Source of the DNA: Planctomycetota bacterium
GTDB taxonomy: Bacteria > Planctomycetota > UBA1135 > GCA-002686595
NCBI GenBank assembly: GCA_029250885.1
Contig: JAQXEK010000003.1
Span: forward strand, 1-64,000
Direction: 5' to 3'
DNA: 64,000 nt
Shown: positions 35,919 to 45,472 of the stretch, in pieces
Layout: every line of letters starts with the position of its first letter
Numbering within the stretch: position 1 is the first letter of the stretch
Notes under the pieces: model-generated
Database searches by the model: none
What the model was told of the DNA's origin: nothing
The model's input: the letters and a program-made list of their open reading frames with translations, nothing else
Program-made: the position numbers and the translations under genes

Positions 35919-37802
35919 ATGAGGGGCCGCCGTCCTCGCGCCGCCTCCGCCATGTCCCCATCTACCCTTCCCCGCCTCTTAGCCAATCTTCCCTGGCTCG
36001 AGCTTGCCACCATGGCCTCCTTGGTCGTCGGGCTGGCCCTTGGGGACGACTTTGGGCCCGATGCGGGGCTCCACGGGCGGCGTCTGTGCATCGGAACTGG
36101 GCTCGTGATTTTGCTTTTGAGAAGGCGAGCCAATTCACAGGCGACCCAAGTAGATGGGGTACAAATCGCCTTTGGAGCCGTCGTCCTGATCGGTCTCTGG
36201 GGCCTAATTCGCGCAACGGACCCTCTCCTAGCCGGGACACGCCTGGCGGATGTCTGTCTGTTGGCTTTGTCCTATAAAGTAGCCCGGGGCGTGCTGCTAG
36301 ATCAGCGCCCCCGGGACCTTGTCTGTCTTCTAACCGGGGCCGGACTCCTTGCTGCACTTGTGGGAACTGCCAGCCTCTGGACCACCCTTCCAGGGCAGGT
36401 TGACCCTGGAGGGGGCGCGTTGGGGACCCGTAACTTGTCCGCAGGTTTTTGTGCCATGACCCTCCCCACAGCTCTGGCCCTACGTAAATCTCCACTTGGA
36501 CTGCTCTCGATCGGAGTGGTCGCCAGCTACTTGGTCCTCTCCGGAAACCGCTTGGGACTGCTGGCCGGGGCCGTTGGATTCATGGCCGTTCTGCTTGTGT
36601 TGGGTGTGGGCAAGATCGGTGCGGTCAAGGGCCTGCCCACGCTGTTTGCCGTGGGGCTCTGCCTGGCGGCCGCGGGGGTGGTCTCGACTATGCCCAAGTC
36701 GGGCTCCACCTCGGTCACCGAGCGCCTCCACTTGGCCGGCGTCACCATGGACCAGCTTCCCGGCGCGGGCTGGTTCGGCCAAGGACCCGGCTCTTGGCGG
36801 CTTACCTACCCCTTGGCTGCCGCCGGCAAGGACCCCGCGTCCTGGAGTCAGCGCTTTGATCGGCAACCCAACGCCGACATCACCCTGACCGCGGCCCGCC
36901 AACCGGCCCATGCCCACCAGGACTTTCTAGAGTTCGCCCACGAGTTTGGCCTGATCGGGCTGGGCTGCCTGCTCTTCCTTCTTGGCCGAGCACTCTGGCC
37001 CCCCGGGCGCGGGAGGCGCTTGGCGGCTGAGCAGCTGGCCGCCCGGGGCGGCGTACTAGCCTTTGGGGTCCTAGCCATGGGCTTCTTTCCTCTTGCCGAG
37101 CCCCTCTGCCTGCTAGCCCTGGGAATCTTGCTCGCACTCGCGGGGCCACCTCCCGCGGTGGCGCGATCGAGGCGCGGGCTCTTCTATTCTGCCCCTGCGG
37201 CCCTTGCCGTCTGCGCGCTCTCGATCATCCAACTTGGCTTCGGCAGGTCTCTGGCCATTAGCCGCCAAGCCGCGGAATCCCAGGATTTCCAAGGCGGCCG
37301 GGCCGCCCTCGCGGCCATGCCTTGGAGCTTTGAAAACGAACGCTACGGGGCCTGGCTTGAGTCCGTCTGCATGCGCCACGAGAGCGCGCTCGAGCACGCC
37401 CAAGCTGCCCACCGACTGCGACCCCACCACCCCGGCGCCCAGAACGATCTGGCCCTGGTCCTGCGCCACTTCGGGCGTGACGACCGGGCCGAAGAGCTGC
37501 TGCGTGAAGCCCACCGGCTGGTGCCCCAGGATCCCGAGGTTGCACTGAACCTGGCCCAGATCCTAGCGGATCGGATCGAGGCAGCGGACGCCGCGCCCAC
37601 GCCCGCGCAACTTGTCGAGGCCGCGCGGCTCTTCCACATTGCCGTCGATGGGAACGCGAACCTAGTGCCCGCTTGGCGGGGCCTCGCTCGGTGTGCTTCC
37701 TTGTCCGGGGATCAGGCCGCAGCACTGCGCTTTCACGAGGCCAGTCGAGCCGCGACCCTGCGCTGCCAGATCGCCCAGAGGGCTGCGCCTCCGATTCCGT
37801 GA
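35919..37802 (+). CDS. O-antigen-ligase-like membrane protein with TPR tail
   Basis: 627 residues from the ATG at 35919, which follows GGGGAAA; ATGs at 35808 and 35952 are alternatives. About ten hydrophobic segments span 15-440. The periplasmic loop carries AHAHQDFLEFAHEFGLIG (about 325-342), the signature of the Wzy_C/O-antigen ligase superfamily, and LSGNRLGLLAGA is a typical family helix. The C-terminal 170 residues form TPR-like helices (HHPGAQNDLALVLRHFGRDD, DPEVALNLAQILADR). Such proteins ligate or polymerise lipid-linked glycans at the outer face of the inner membrane. No other polysaccharide genes sit beside it, so the substrate is open. Confidence 0.8.
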   Translation: MRGRRPRAASAMSPSTLPRLLANLPWLELATMASLVVGLALGDDFGPDAGLHGRRLCIGTGLVILLLRRRANSQATQVDGVQIAFGAVVLIGLWGLIRATDPLLAGTRLADVCLLALSYKVARGVLLDQRPRDLVCLLTGAGLLAALVGTASLWTTLPGQVDPGGGALGTRNLSAGFCAMTLPTALALRKSPLGLLSIGVVASYLVLSGNRLGLLAGAVGFMAVLLVLGVGKIGAVKGLPTLFAVGLCLAAAGVVSTMPKSGSTSVTERLHLAGVTMDQLPGAGWFGQGPGSWRLTYPLAAAGKDPASWSQRFDRQPNADITLTAARQPAHAHQDFLEFAHEFGLIGLGCLLFLLGRALWPPGRGRRLAAEQLAARGGVLAFGVLAMGFFPLAEPLCLLALGILLALAGPPPAVARSRRGLFYSAPAALAVCALSIIQLGFGRSLAISRQAAESQDFQGGRAALAAMPWSFENERYGAWLESVCMRHESALEHAQAAHRLRPHHPGAQNDLALVLRHFGRDDRAEELLREAHRLVPQDPEVALNLAQILADRIEAADAAPTPAQLVEAARLFHIAVDGNANLVPAWRGLARCASLSGDQAAALRFHEASRAATLRCQIAQRAAPPIP

Positions 37803-37891
37803 CCCAATATGGAAGATGCGGTCAAGAACTGCCCCCAGGCAGTCCGAAACAGTTTCTTGGTGTTCCCCTAAAGCCCTTGATTCCCCCTGCA

Positions 37892-39859
37892 ATGAACCGC
37901 ATCTCAAGCCTCGTCTCCTTGGCCACTCTGGCAATTGCCGCGACCCTTGGCTCCTGCTCCGGAGGTTCGTCCTCCTCAGGACCGGCTGCGGCCCTGGCTT
38001 CAGCCCCGGTAATCGAACTCAATTTGACGGGTACTTATACGGACCCCGTTAGCGGCGAGCTCAAGGGTGACCCATCGGGTACGGCGACGGTGAGTTTTGA
38101 CCTGGAGCAGCCCGAAGGTGCCACCGCGTCTGTGGTGGTTGAGTACAGCGTGGACCAGGGCTCCACCTGGAATACGGCCAACATACAGGAGAGCCTGGAC
38201 GGGCTCGGTTCGCCGGCCAGCGCGCCGGGGACGGTGACGCCTGGTGCGAGCAGCGGCGCGTCCTTCTCCGTCACCTGGAACATGGCCTCGGACATTGGCT
38301 CCGGCAACTTCGCCGGGGGCAACGAGTCCGTCGGCTTCCCGCCGGTCGAGCTGCGGGTTGTCGTAGTGGGCGGCAAGCCGTCGCCCCCGGCAGTGGATCC
38401 CGTCGAGGTCAACCTGATGGGCCTCCCCTTAGCCAGCGAAGAGGCCATGGGTACAGCCCGCTACGACAACGTTAGCTTCGTGGCAGACGGGACCGACCTC
38501 ATGGTCTTCGGCGGCGCCACCGCGCCCGGTACGACCCTGGCCGGGGGCGAGCGAGGCACCCGTCAGGGCAGCGTATCAAACTTCGTGTTCAGCCCGGCCG
38601 GCAGCCTGAGCGTAGCTCGGGCAGGCCTGGCCCAGACCCTGCTCAGCGACGGGAGCATGCTGCTGATCGGTGGCCAAAACAGCTTCTCGCCCCGCGCCGA
38701 AGTCGAGCTGTTCGACCCCGTGACCGAGACCCTTACCGTCGTGGCTCCGCTGCTCGAGGCGCGCTCGGGCCATCGCTCGGTCCTGCTGCCGAATGGCCAG
38801 GTCGCGGTGATCGGTGGCGGATCGACCGGTGCCACGGGCGAGGTCTACGACCCCGTGGCCAACACTTGGACCGGCTTCGCGTTGGCCAACAGCTACGGAG
38901 ACTTCACCGCCGTGCTGCTTGGGGACGGCCGCGTCTTCGTAGCGGGCTGCGCTCCCGCGTCCGACACACCCGTGGCAGAGTTCCTGAGCTTAGATGTCCT
39001 TGGCGCCATCGCCGCCACCGGCGCGGCGGCTCCCGGCGTGGGCCGCCACGGCGCCACGGCAACGGTGCTGCTGTCCGGCGATGTCCTTCTATTCGGGGGC
39101 CGTGATCTTGCCGGCAACCAAGTGTCGCCCGTGGCCGAGCTCTTCGATCCATTGACTGGGACCTATAGCCCTGTGACCGACGTCAACGCGGCGATTCCCG
39201 GATACTTGGCCGAAGGGCGCTGGGACCACACCGCGACTATGGTCGGGTCGGGCAACGTGCTAATCACAGGAGGCAGGACCTCAAGCACCGGTGGCCTGCT
39301 CGCGCGCACGGACTACTTCCAACCCTCAACCCAAAACTTCACCCCCGCTGGCAACCTGCCCGGCGCCCGAAGCGCTCACCACGTGGACCGTATTGATCAG
39401 GGCTACTACGTGATCTCGGGGGGCGTCTCTACAAGTACTGGTGTCGAGGTACCCGAGGGCAGCACGGCGACCCTGATCCCGCCGAGCGGTCCTGACCAGG
39501 CGCCTGTGGCCACGGTGGATTCCATGGTCCACGTGGGGGCCCAGGGCGTGATCTGGGTGAATTACACCCTGGCGGATGCAGAGCAGAATGACGCCCGGAT
39601 TACCGTCGAGTGGAGCCTTACGCCGGCGGTCGAGTCCAGCTGGCGCAGCGCCACCCAAAAGCTAATGGGCGGAGTGCCCCTAGGCTCTGGACAGGGTCAG
39701 CTCGAAGCCCTAGCCGGAGGCTCGGCGCACCTCTTCGGCTGGGACTTTGCCGCGGACGGCGTTTTTGACGCGGGATCTCCCCTGGATGTGCATGTGCGCG
39801 TGACACCGATCGGAAGCGCACCGGGCCTACCCGCCGCGCTGAGCCAGATCCTGCCCTAG
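37892..39859 (+). CDS. Kelch-repeat lipoprotein
   Basis: 655 residues from the ATG at 37892. The signal peptide ends in a lipobox, LGSC, followed by a Ser/Gly linker. About 55-190 form an immunoglobulin-like domain (VEYSVDQGSTWNTANIQ). Then at least five kelch/galactose-oxidase-type blades follow, with core strands MLLIGGQ, VAVIGGGS, VFVAGC, VLLFGGRD and VLITGGRT, each with a following ELFDPxT turn. A second Ig-like domain resembling the first closes the chain (VEWSLTPAVESSWRSATQKL). It is presumably lipid-anchored in the envelope. No copper-oxidase residues were identified, so an enzyme role is not claimed. Confidence 0.82.
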   Translation: MNRISSLVSLATLAIAATLGSCSGGSSSSGPAAALASAPVIELNLTGTYTDPVSGELKGDPSGTATVSFDLEQPEGATASVVVEYSVDQGSTWNTANIQESLDGLGSPASAPGTVTPGASSGASFSVTWNMASDIGSGNFAGGNESVGFPPVELRVVVVGGKPSPPAVDPVEVNLMGLPLASEEAMGTARYDNVSFVADGTDLMVFGGATAPGTTLAGGERGTRQGSVSNFVFSPAGSLSVARAGLAQTLLSDGSMLLIGGQNSFSPRAEVELFDPVTETLTVVAPLLEARSGHRSVLLPNGQVAVIGGGSTGATGEVYDPVANTWTGFALANSYGDFTAVLLGDGRVFVAGCAPASDTPVAEFLSLDVLGAIAATGAAAPGVGRHGATATVLLSGDVLLFGGRDLAGNQVSPVAELFDPLTGTYSPVTDVNAAIPGYLAEGRWDHTATMVGSGNVLITGGRTSSTGGLLARTDYFQPSTQNFTPAGNLPGARSAHHVDRIDQGYYVISGGVSTSTGVEVPEGSTATLIPPSGPDQAPVATVDSMVHVGAQGVIWVNYTLADAEQNDARITVEWSLTPAVESSWRSATQKLMGGVPLGSGQGQLEALAGGSAHLFGWDFAADGVFDAGSPLDVHVRVTPIGSAPGLPAALSQILP

Positions 39860-40072
39860 GGCTCGGCCCAAGGACAGCTTCGGCAGGGGCGCGGAGCCCT
39901 AGGCGGGCTCTACGGGCTCAAGGGCTCGTGACAGAATTCCAGCTTGTGCGCATGGCCCGCCGCACACGGGCTTGGATTCCGTTTACAATGGATGGCTTCG
40001 CGCGGTGGACAAAAAGTCCCCAGAGCCGCGTCTCTCCGACTTCAACGTCCTCCCGTCCTTCTAGGTTCTGTC

Positions 40073-41899
40073 ATGAATACGCCTGTCCGCAACATCGCCA
40101 TCGTCGCCCACGTCGACCACGGCAAGACCACCCTCGTGGATACGATGTTCCGCTTCGCCGGCACCTTCGGTGCCCACAAGCAGGTCGCCGAGCGCGTGAT
40201 GGATTCGGAAGATCAAGAGCGCGAGCGTGGTATCACAATCCTCGCGAAGAACACGGCCATTGACTACAAGGGCGTGCGCATCAACATCGTAGACACGCCC
40301 GGCCACGCCGACTTTGGCGGCCAGGTTGAGCGCACCTTGAACATGGCTGACGGCATCATCCTGCTTGTCGACGCCCGCGAGGGGCCCATGCCCCAGACGC
40401 GCTTCGTGCTAAAGAAGGCCTTCGAGCGCGGCCTCAAGGCGATGGTCATGGTCAACAAGATTGATCGCCCCGACAAGCGCCCGGAGTGGGTCCACGACCA
40501 GATCCTCGAGCTCTTCATTGACCTAGGTGCCGATGATTCGATGCTTGAGTTCCCCGTCGTCTACGGCAGTGGTCGCGACGGCTTCTGCTCCGACGAGATA
40601 GAGCCCGCAGATGGTTGGGATGGAAAGGACCTCGAGCCCCTGTTCGATATGATTTTGCGGGAGACGCCGGACTTCGACGGCGACCTTGAGGGCAACGTGC
40701 AGTTCCAAGCTGCGACCATCGACCGCGACGACTTCCAAGGCATGATCGCCGTGGGGCGCGTCAACCGCGGCATCCTGAAGATGGGCGACCGCATGGCCCT
40801 GTGCCACCCGGACCGGCCCCGTTACGAGAATGTGGTTATCAAGAGCCTCTTCCGCTACGAAGGCCTCGAGCGCGTGCCCGCCATCGCCGTTCCGGCTGGC
40901 GACATCGCCATCGTCGCGGGCATCGAGGGCATTGCCATCGGCGACACCCTATCCGAGTCCGAGCACCCCGATCCCATGCCGGCGATCAAGGTGGACGAGC
41001 CGACCATCTCCATGGTCTTCTCGATCAACGACTCGCCCTTCGCGGGCAAGGAGGGCAAGTACGTCACCAGCCGCCACGTCCTCGGTCGCCTCGAAAAGGC
41101 CGCCGTTCGCGACGCCGCGCTCACGATCAAGCCTACGGACAGCGCCGATAGCTACGAGGTTCTTGGGCGCGGTGTGATGCACCTCTCTGTGCTCATGGAG
41201 AACATGCGCCGGGAAAATTTCGAATTCGCGGTCTCAAAGCCGCGGGTCATTATCAAGGATGTGGATGGCGTCAGCTGCGAGCCTATCGAGCGCGCGACGG
41301 TGGAGACCCCGTCGGATTCAGCCGGCCGCATCATCGAATACCTTGGCCGTCGCCGCGGCGTGCTCGAGAACATGGACGCCGATGGCGCCATGACCAAGCT
41401 CGAGTTCTTCATTCCGTCCCGTGGCCTGATCGGCGCGCGTACCGCCCTGTTGACCCTATCCCAAGGCGAGGCCATCCTATCCCACGTTTTCGAGCGCTGG
41501 GAAGCTGACGGAGGCGTCATCCCGCGCCGCCAGAACGGCGTGCTAATCTCCGACCGCAACGGCACGGTGATCCCCTATGCTCTGGACGGACTCCAGGATC
41601 GCGGTACATTCTTCGTCTCGCCCGGAGACGATGTCTACGAGGGCATGGTTGTCGGTGAATACAACCGCGAAGGCGACCTGCCGCTTAACGTGTGCCGGAC
41701 AAAGAAGCTCACGAACATGCGCGCCTCGGGTCGCGACGAGAACACCAAGATCGCCCCGCCGCGCCAGATGTCTCTCGAGGAGTTCTTAGAGTATGTCGAG
41801 AGCGACGAACGCCTTGAGATCACCCCGAAGAGCTTGCGGTTGCGCAAGACTCTGCTGGATCCGAATGCGCGCAAGCGGGCTTCCCGCGCTGGCGTTTAA
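40073..41899 (+). CDS. typA: Ribosome-associated GTPase BipA/TypA
   Basis: Translational GTPase that assists ribosome assembly and stress adaptation. 608 residues from the ATG at 40073, the normal size. G-motifs: [15 protein letters not shown] (about 10-24), [15 protein letters not shown] (about 75), MVNKIDRPD (about 130). EF-G-like domains III and V follow. The BipA-specific C-terminal domain has [29 protein letters not shown] and [18 protein letters not shown]. The open frame extends upstream to 39944, but that part lacks similarity. A strong hairpin follows the stop. Confidence 0.97.
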   Translation: MNTPVRNIAIVAHVDHGKTTLVDTMFRFAGTFGAHKQVAERVMDSEDQERERGITILAKNTAIDYKGVRINIVDTPGHADFGGQVERTLNMADGIILLVDAREGPMPQTRFVLKKAFERGLKAMVMVNKIDRPDKRPEWVHDQILELFIDLGADDSMLEFPVVYGSGRDGFCSDEIEPADGWDGKDLEPLFDMILRETPDFDGDLEGNVQFQAATIDRDDFQGMIAVGRVNRGILKMGDRMALCHPDRPRYENVVIKSLFRYEGLERVPAIAVPAGDIAIVAGIEGIAIGDTLSESEHPDPMPAIKVDEPTISMVFSINDSPFAGKEGKYVTSRHVLGRLEKAAVRDAALTIKPTDSADSYEVLGRGVMHLSVLMENMRRENFEFAVSKPRVIIKDVDGVSCEPIERATVETPSDSAGRIIEYLGRRRGVLENMDADGAMTKLEFFIPSRGLIGARTALLTLSQGEAILSHVFERWEADGGVIPRRQNGVLISDRNGTVIPYALDGLQDRGTFFVSPGDDVYEGMVVGEYNREGDLPLNVCRTKKLTNMRASGRDENTKIAPPRQMSLEEFLEYVESDERLEITPKSLRLRKTLLDPNARKRASRAGV

Positions 41900-42202
41900 G
41901 AGAAACCGGATTCGTTGTAGCGCGCCGCCGCACCCTGTGGGTGTGGCGGCGCGTTGCGTTGAAACGCTCCGCGGAGAGGATTCGCTGCGCTCCACTCTCG
42001 GCCTAGCTACCCCAGGTCTAGCGGTTCGAGGTGCACGTAAACGGGGCGCTGTTTTAATCACCTCGCTTGTAGTGGAAAGGTTGCGCGCCCCATCCTGCGC
42101 GCAGCACCCAAATAAGCCCAGCGCAGCGTTACTCCCCCTCCATTTTATAACGACCGCATTAAGGCGCGAGAAAATGGGCCGCTTGCTAGATAAGATTTGA
42201 AC
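41900..42202. other. 303-bp gap before the selenoprotein gene
   Basis: Contains the typA terminator and a second hairpin, TGCGCGC (42082-42088) with GCGCGCA (42097-42103) and an 8-base loop. The stretch 42130-42160 is AT-rich (CCATTTTATAACG) and may hold the promoter of the following gene, but no clean -35/-10 pair is seen. No gene found. Confidence 0.5.
41921..41953 (+). terminator. Hairpin terminator after typA
   Basis: A 15-bp stem with one G-T pair: 41921-41935 with 41939-41953, loop TGT. TTGCGTT follows. It starts 21 bases after the typA stop. Confidence 0.6.
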
Positions 42203-43594
42203 ATGAGAAAACTACTGCTAATCCCCATGTTGGCTGCAGTACTTGTTGGATCGGGCTTTTCCAAGGGCGCGGACGAACAGGCTAAGCTGCAAGCTAAGTA
42301 CGAAAAGAAGATTGCCAAGGACTTCGTCTCCTACGGCAACTGGATGCTGGACTATGACGCCGCGCGTGCGAAGGCAAAGGCAGAGGGCAAGCTGCTCTTC
42401 ACCTACTTCACGCGATCATATGCCCCCTGACCTCCCTGTGACGTCCTGGAGGGCCGTGCGCTCTCCGACCCAGCATTCCCCGCGTTCAGTGAAACCGTCG
42501 TGCCATACATAAGTATCGCCACGAACCTAGACAACGTCCCCCACGACAAGCTGCTCCAAGAGAAGGGCTTTAGGGGCTTTCCGACCCTTGCCTTTATGGA
42601 TGCCGCAGGCAACGTGATTGGGCAGCCGTACGACCGAACGTTGGCCGCCTTCTCTAGCTCGCGCGATGCGCTGATGGCCATCGGCGAGGTTCGCCGCAAG
42701 TCCGATGCTGGTGACATGAACGCCGCCGTCGAGCTGCTGTTTCTAGAATACACCCTAGGCACCATCGACGCCGAAGCCCTTCAGATCGGTGTTGGGGAGC
42801 TAGCCGATCACGCCAGCCGCGAGCAGCTTGCCAGAGCTAAGCAGATCGGCTTGGACGGCGACATCTATGACCTGTACCTGATCAGCCTTGAAGACGACGA
42901 GTCCTATGCCACGGTGAAGATGCTCGCTATGCTAGATGCTGGCCAGATGCCTACACCGGGATCCCGTGCCTGTATCGGCTTCTGGAGCGCCCTTGGCGAG
43001 CACGCCCGCGAGAAAGGCGATGCTGAGCTGCTGCGCCGTGTGGTTAGGGGCATGCGCGCAGACATGGCTTCGGACAATAGCTCCATGCAGCAGGCCGATG
43101 GCTACGAGGAGATCGCCGTTGGGATCGACAAGCGCGACGCCTTGGTTGCACGCCAAGACGCCGGCGAGAAGAAACTGGAGGCTCAGATCCTGCTGATCGA
43201 GGCCAATATTGACGCTGTCAACTTCACCGCATTCCGCGGGCGTCTTGCTGCGGCCATGGCTGTCGCGACTGACGAGGAGAAGACCGAGCTTCAGCAAGCC
43301 GGAGTTGACCTGGAAGTTAAGGAAATCATGGATAGCTATGAGAGTGGTGGTGACCGCGATGAGACCCATCTGCGGCTCATGGCCCTTTTGGTGACCAATG
43401 ACCCCGCGCCTTCCGGGGATCTTTTGGGGATGCTGGGCCTGCCCATCTACTACTACTCGCGTTCTGTCACGGATCCTGCTGTCCTCGACAAGCACGCGGC
43501 CACCCTCACCGCACGGTATGGTGCCGATTCCCAGGCCGCGAAACTAGCAGAGATACTCAAGGACGCCGCCGAGAAGTTGCGCAGCACGAAGTAG
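42203..43594 (+). CDS. Thioredoxin-fold selenoprotein with UPPC motif (TGA recoded)
   Basis: One gene read through an in-frame TGA at 42428-42430, giving 463 residues with selenocysteine at 76. A signal peptide comes first (MRKLLLIPMLAAVLVGSGFS), so the product is exported. The thioredoxin-like domain covers about 45-150: KLLFTYFTRSYAP-U-PPCDVLE puts Sec76 and Cys79 in a UxxC redox pair, and GFRGFPTLAF supplies the cis-proline (Pro127). The remaining ~310 residues are mostly helical, possibly repeat-like, and not recognised. The frame is open on both sides of the TGA. A SECIS-like hairpin follows directly. The gene is isolated between two terminators. The alternatives are a TGY-to-TGA mutation or a base error. 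Read conventionally it would give a truncated 75-aa product, and a frame starting at GTG 42500 that lacks the motif. Confidence 0.75.
42428..42430 (+). other. Predicted selenocysteine codon (TGA)
   Basis: The codon context is TAT-GCC-CCC-TGA-CCT-CCC-TGT, i.e. Y-A-P-U-P-P-C. It falls on the first cysteine of the CxxC redox motif, the commonest position for Sec in thioredoxin-fold selenoproteins. Confidence 0.75.
42443..42469 (+). promoter_or_regulatory. Candidate bacterial SECIS hairpin
   Basis: Lower stem GTC (42443-42445) with GAC (42467-42469), a bulged CT (42446-42447), then upper stem GGAGGGC (42448-42454) with GCTCTCC (42460-42466; one G-T pair) and a five-base loop CGTGC. The loop begins 24 bases after the TGA and has G among its first two bases. 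Both agree with the published bacterial SECIS rules (distance 16-37 bases). Confidence 0.65.
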
Positions 43595-43632
43595 CCGCCG
43601 GCTCTTTGCACTAGAGAGTTGCGGTCATTGAC

Positions 43633-43680
43633 GAGCCGCGCGCTCCGGGAACCATCCCGGAGCGCGCGGCTCTTTGTTTG
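43633..43680 (+). terminator. Strong terminator of the selenoprotein gene
   Basis: A 17-bp perfect stem (43633-43649 with 43656-43672), loop AACCAT, followed by TTTGTTTG. It begins 38 bases past the stop at 43594. The T-run is only on the plus-strand side. Confidence 0.8.
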
Positions 43681-43701
43681 CCCTGTCCAGATTCGCGGTG
43701 C

Positions 43702-45396
43702 CTATTCCACGTCCCCGTAGACTTCCCGCAGGCGCTGCAGCTCAAGCTCCAGCTCGCCCTGGACCACGGCATACTCAGGTGCGCCGAAGCAGCTCTCCAG
43801 CTCGTCTGGATCGCGCTCGAGGTCAAACATCTCCCACTCGTTGAGGTCGTGGTAGTAGATCAGCTTGTGGCGCTCAGTGCGCACACCGTAGTGCGGCGGC
43901 ACCGCGTGGATGCCGACCTCGAAGTAGCGGTAGTAGATCGAGTCGCGCCACTCGCCCTTGCTCAGCTCTTCGCCGCGCAGAAGCGGAACCAGACTCTGGC
44001 CTTGCATCGCCTCCGGAATCTCGATGCCGGCGACCTCCAGGAACGTCGGTGCGAAGTCCAAGTTTTGGACGAGGTGTGCGTCGGTGCCGCCAGGGGCGAC
44101 CGTGCCGGGCCAGCGCACGACTAGGGGCAGCTGTAAGCTTTGCTCGTACATCCAGCGCTTGTCATACCAGCCGTGCTCCCCAAGGAAGAACCCCTGGTCC
44201 GAGCTGTAGACCACGATTGTGTTCTCGTCCAGGCCGTTCGCCTCAAGCCATTCAGTCACCCGCCCCACGGAGTCATCAACACCGTTAATGCAGCGCAGGT
44301 AGTCCTTGATGTAGCGCTGGTACTTCCAACTCGTCAGCGCGTCGCCCTCGAGCTCGCCAGCCTGGCGCGCGTCGCGGAATGCCTCGTTACCCGGCGTGTA
44401 GGCTGCCAGCCAAGCCTTGCGCTGCTCGTCGTTCATGCGCGCCTCTATTCCCGCCGCCCATCTGTCTGGGCCGTCGAGCTCGACCGAGTCCGGATCCTCA
44501 AGGCCCCAATAGACCGTGGGGACCTTTAGGTCGTACCACAGCCACATGTGGTCGGTGATGCTCATCTCTTGGGTCTGGGCCCCGCTGGCCCGGCCTTGGT
44601 AGTCGTCAAACAGGGTCACCGGCTCGGGTAGATCCTCGTCCGCGTAAAGAGTGTGCTGATCCGGCGACGGCATCCAATTTCGGTGGGGCGCCTTGTGCTG
44701 CAGCATCAGCAAGAACGGCTTCTCGGGATCGCGCTGCTCCTCCAGCCACGCCAAGCCTAGATCCGTAGTCACCTCTGTGGCATAGCCTTCGATGCGCTGG
44801 GTTTCGGTCATGCTCTCAGCCGCTTGCCGTTCGACGCTGGCCTCTTCGTCATAGTTGGCGGCGGGGCGAATGAACTCCGGCGCGTAGTACTGTCCCTGGC
44901 CCGGCAGAACGGCCCAGTAATCAAAGCCCGTAGGATTAGTCTTGAGGTGCCACTTGCCGATTAGGGCCGTCTGGTATCCCCCATCGCGCAAGAGCTTGGG
45001 GAAGGTCACCTGACTTCCGTCGAAGATGCTGCCGTTGTCTGTGACGCCATTCACGTTACTGTGCTTGCCCGTTAGGACCACGGCCCGGGCCGGCGCACAG
45101 ATACCGTTGGTGCAGAAGGCACTATCAAAGCGCATGCCAGCGGCGGCAAGGGAGTCGATGTTGGGCGTCTCGGCATAGCTCGCCACAACCGAATTTTGGT
45201 ACGTGCCGATAGCAGCGGTCGCATGGTCGTCGGAGTAGATAAAGACGATGTTGGGCCGTGCTCTCTGGGAAGACTCCGGCGCGTCTTGGCGCGGCTTAGT
45301 CTTGCCGTTCGAAATCCCCGAGCAGGACGCCACCAGGGCTAAGGCCATGGCCGAAAGGGGACCAGCCCAGGGGCTCTTCATTGCACTTGAGTTCAT
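43702..45396 (-). CDS. Formylglycine-dependent sulfatase (S1 family) lipoprotein
   Basis: Type I sulfatase, about 564 residues, that removes sulfate esters, probably from a polysaccharide. NIVFIYSDDHA near the start supplies the metal Asp pair. The formylglycine motif is ICAPARAVVLTG (CxPxR, Cys converted by a sulfatase-modifying enzyme not found here). GKWHLK and, later, YSSDQGFFLGEHGWYDKR add further ligands. The signal ends in a lipobox (ALVASC), so it is exported and lipid-anchored. The ATG at 45396 is preceded by AGGTGAT; 45405 and 45381 are alternatives. It is followed upstream on the same strand by GH130 and a CBM9-like lipoprotein. Confidence 0.92.
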   Translation of the reverse strand: MNSSAMKSPWAGPLSAMALALVASCSGISNGKTKPRQDAPESSQRARPNIVFIYSDDHATAAIGTYQNSVVASYAETPNIDSLAAAGMRFDSAFCTNGICAPARAVVLTGKHSNVNGVTDNGSIFDGSQVTFPKLLRDGGYQTALIGKWHLKTNPTGFDYWAVLPGQGQYYAPEFIRPAANYDEEASVERQAAESMTETQRIEGYATEVTTDLGLAWLEEQRDPEKPFLLMLQHKAPHRNWMPSPDQHTLYADEDLPEPVTLFDDYQGRASGAQTQEMSITDHMWLWYDLKVPTVYWGLEDPDSVELDGPDRWAAGIEARMNDEQRKAWLAAYTPGNEAFRDARQAGELEGDALTSWKYQRYIKDYLRCINGVDDSVGRVTEWLEANGLDENTIVVYSSDQGFFLGEHGWYDKRWMYEQSLQLPLVVRWPGTVAPGGTDAHLVQNLDFAPTFLEVAGIEIPEAMQGQSLVPLLRGEELSKGEWRDSIYYRYFEVGIHAVPPHYGVRTERHKLIYYHDLNEWEMFDLERDPDELESCFGAPEYAVVQGELELELQRLREVYGDVE

Positions 45397-45472
45397 GGGG
45401 ATCACCTGGGCCAGTGGCCATCAGCTCGGACTTCGCGATTGGATGCGCCGCAGTATGCGGCGGAGAGGGAGA

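Noticed and set aside
42023-42029. GGTTCGA resembling a tRNA T-arm
   Set aside because: No acceptor, D or anticodon stems could be paired around it on either strand.
42500-43594. A separate gene starting at GTG 42500
   Set aside because: The frame is continuous with 42203-42427 apart from one TGA. Starting here would delete the redox motif and the signal peptide.
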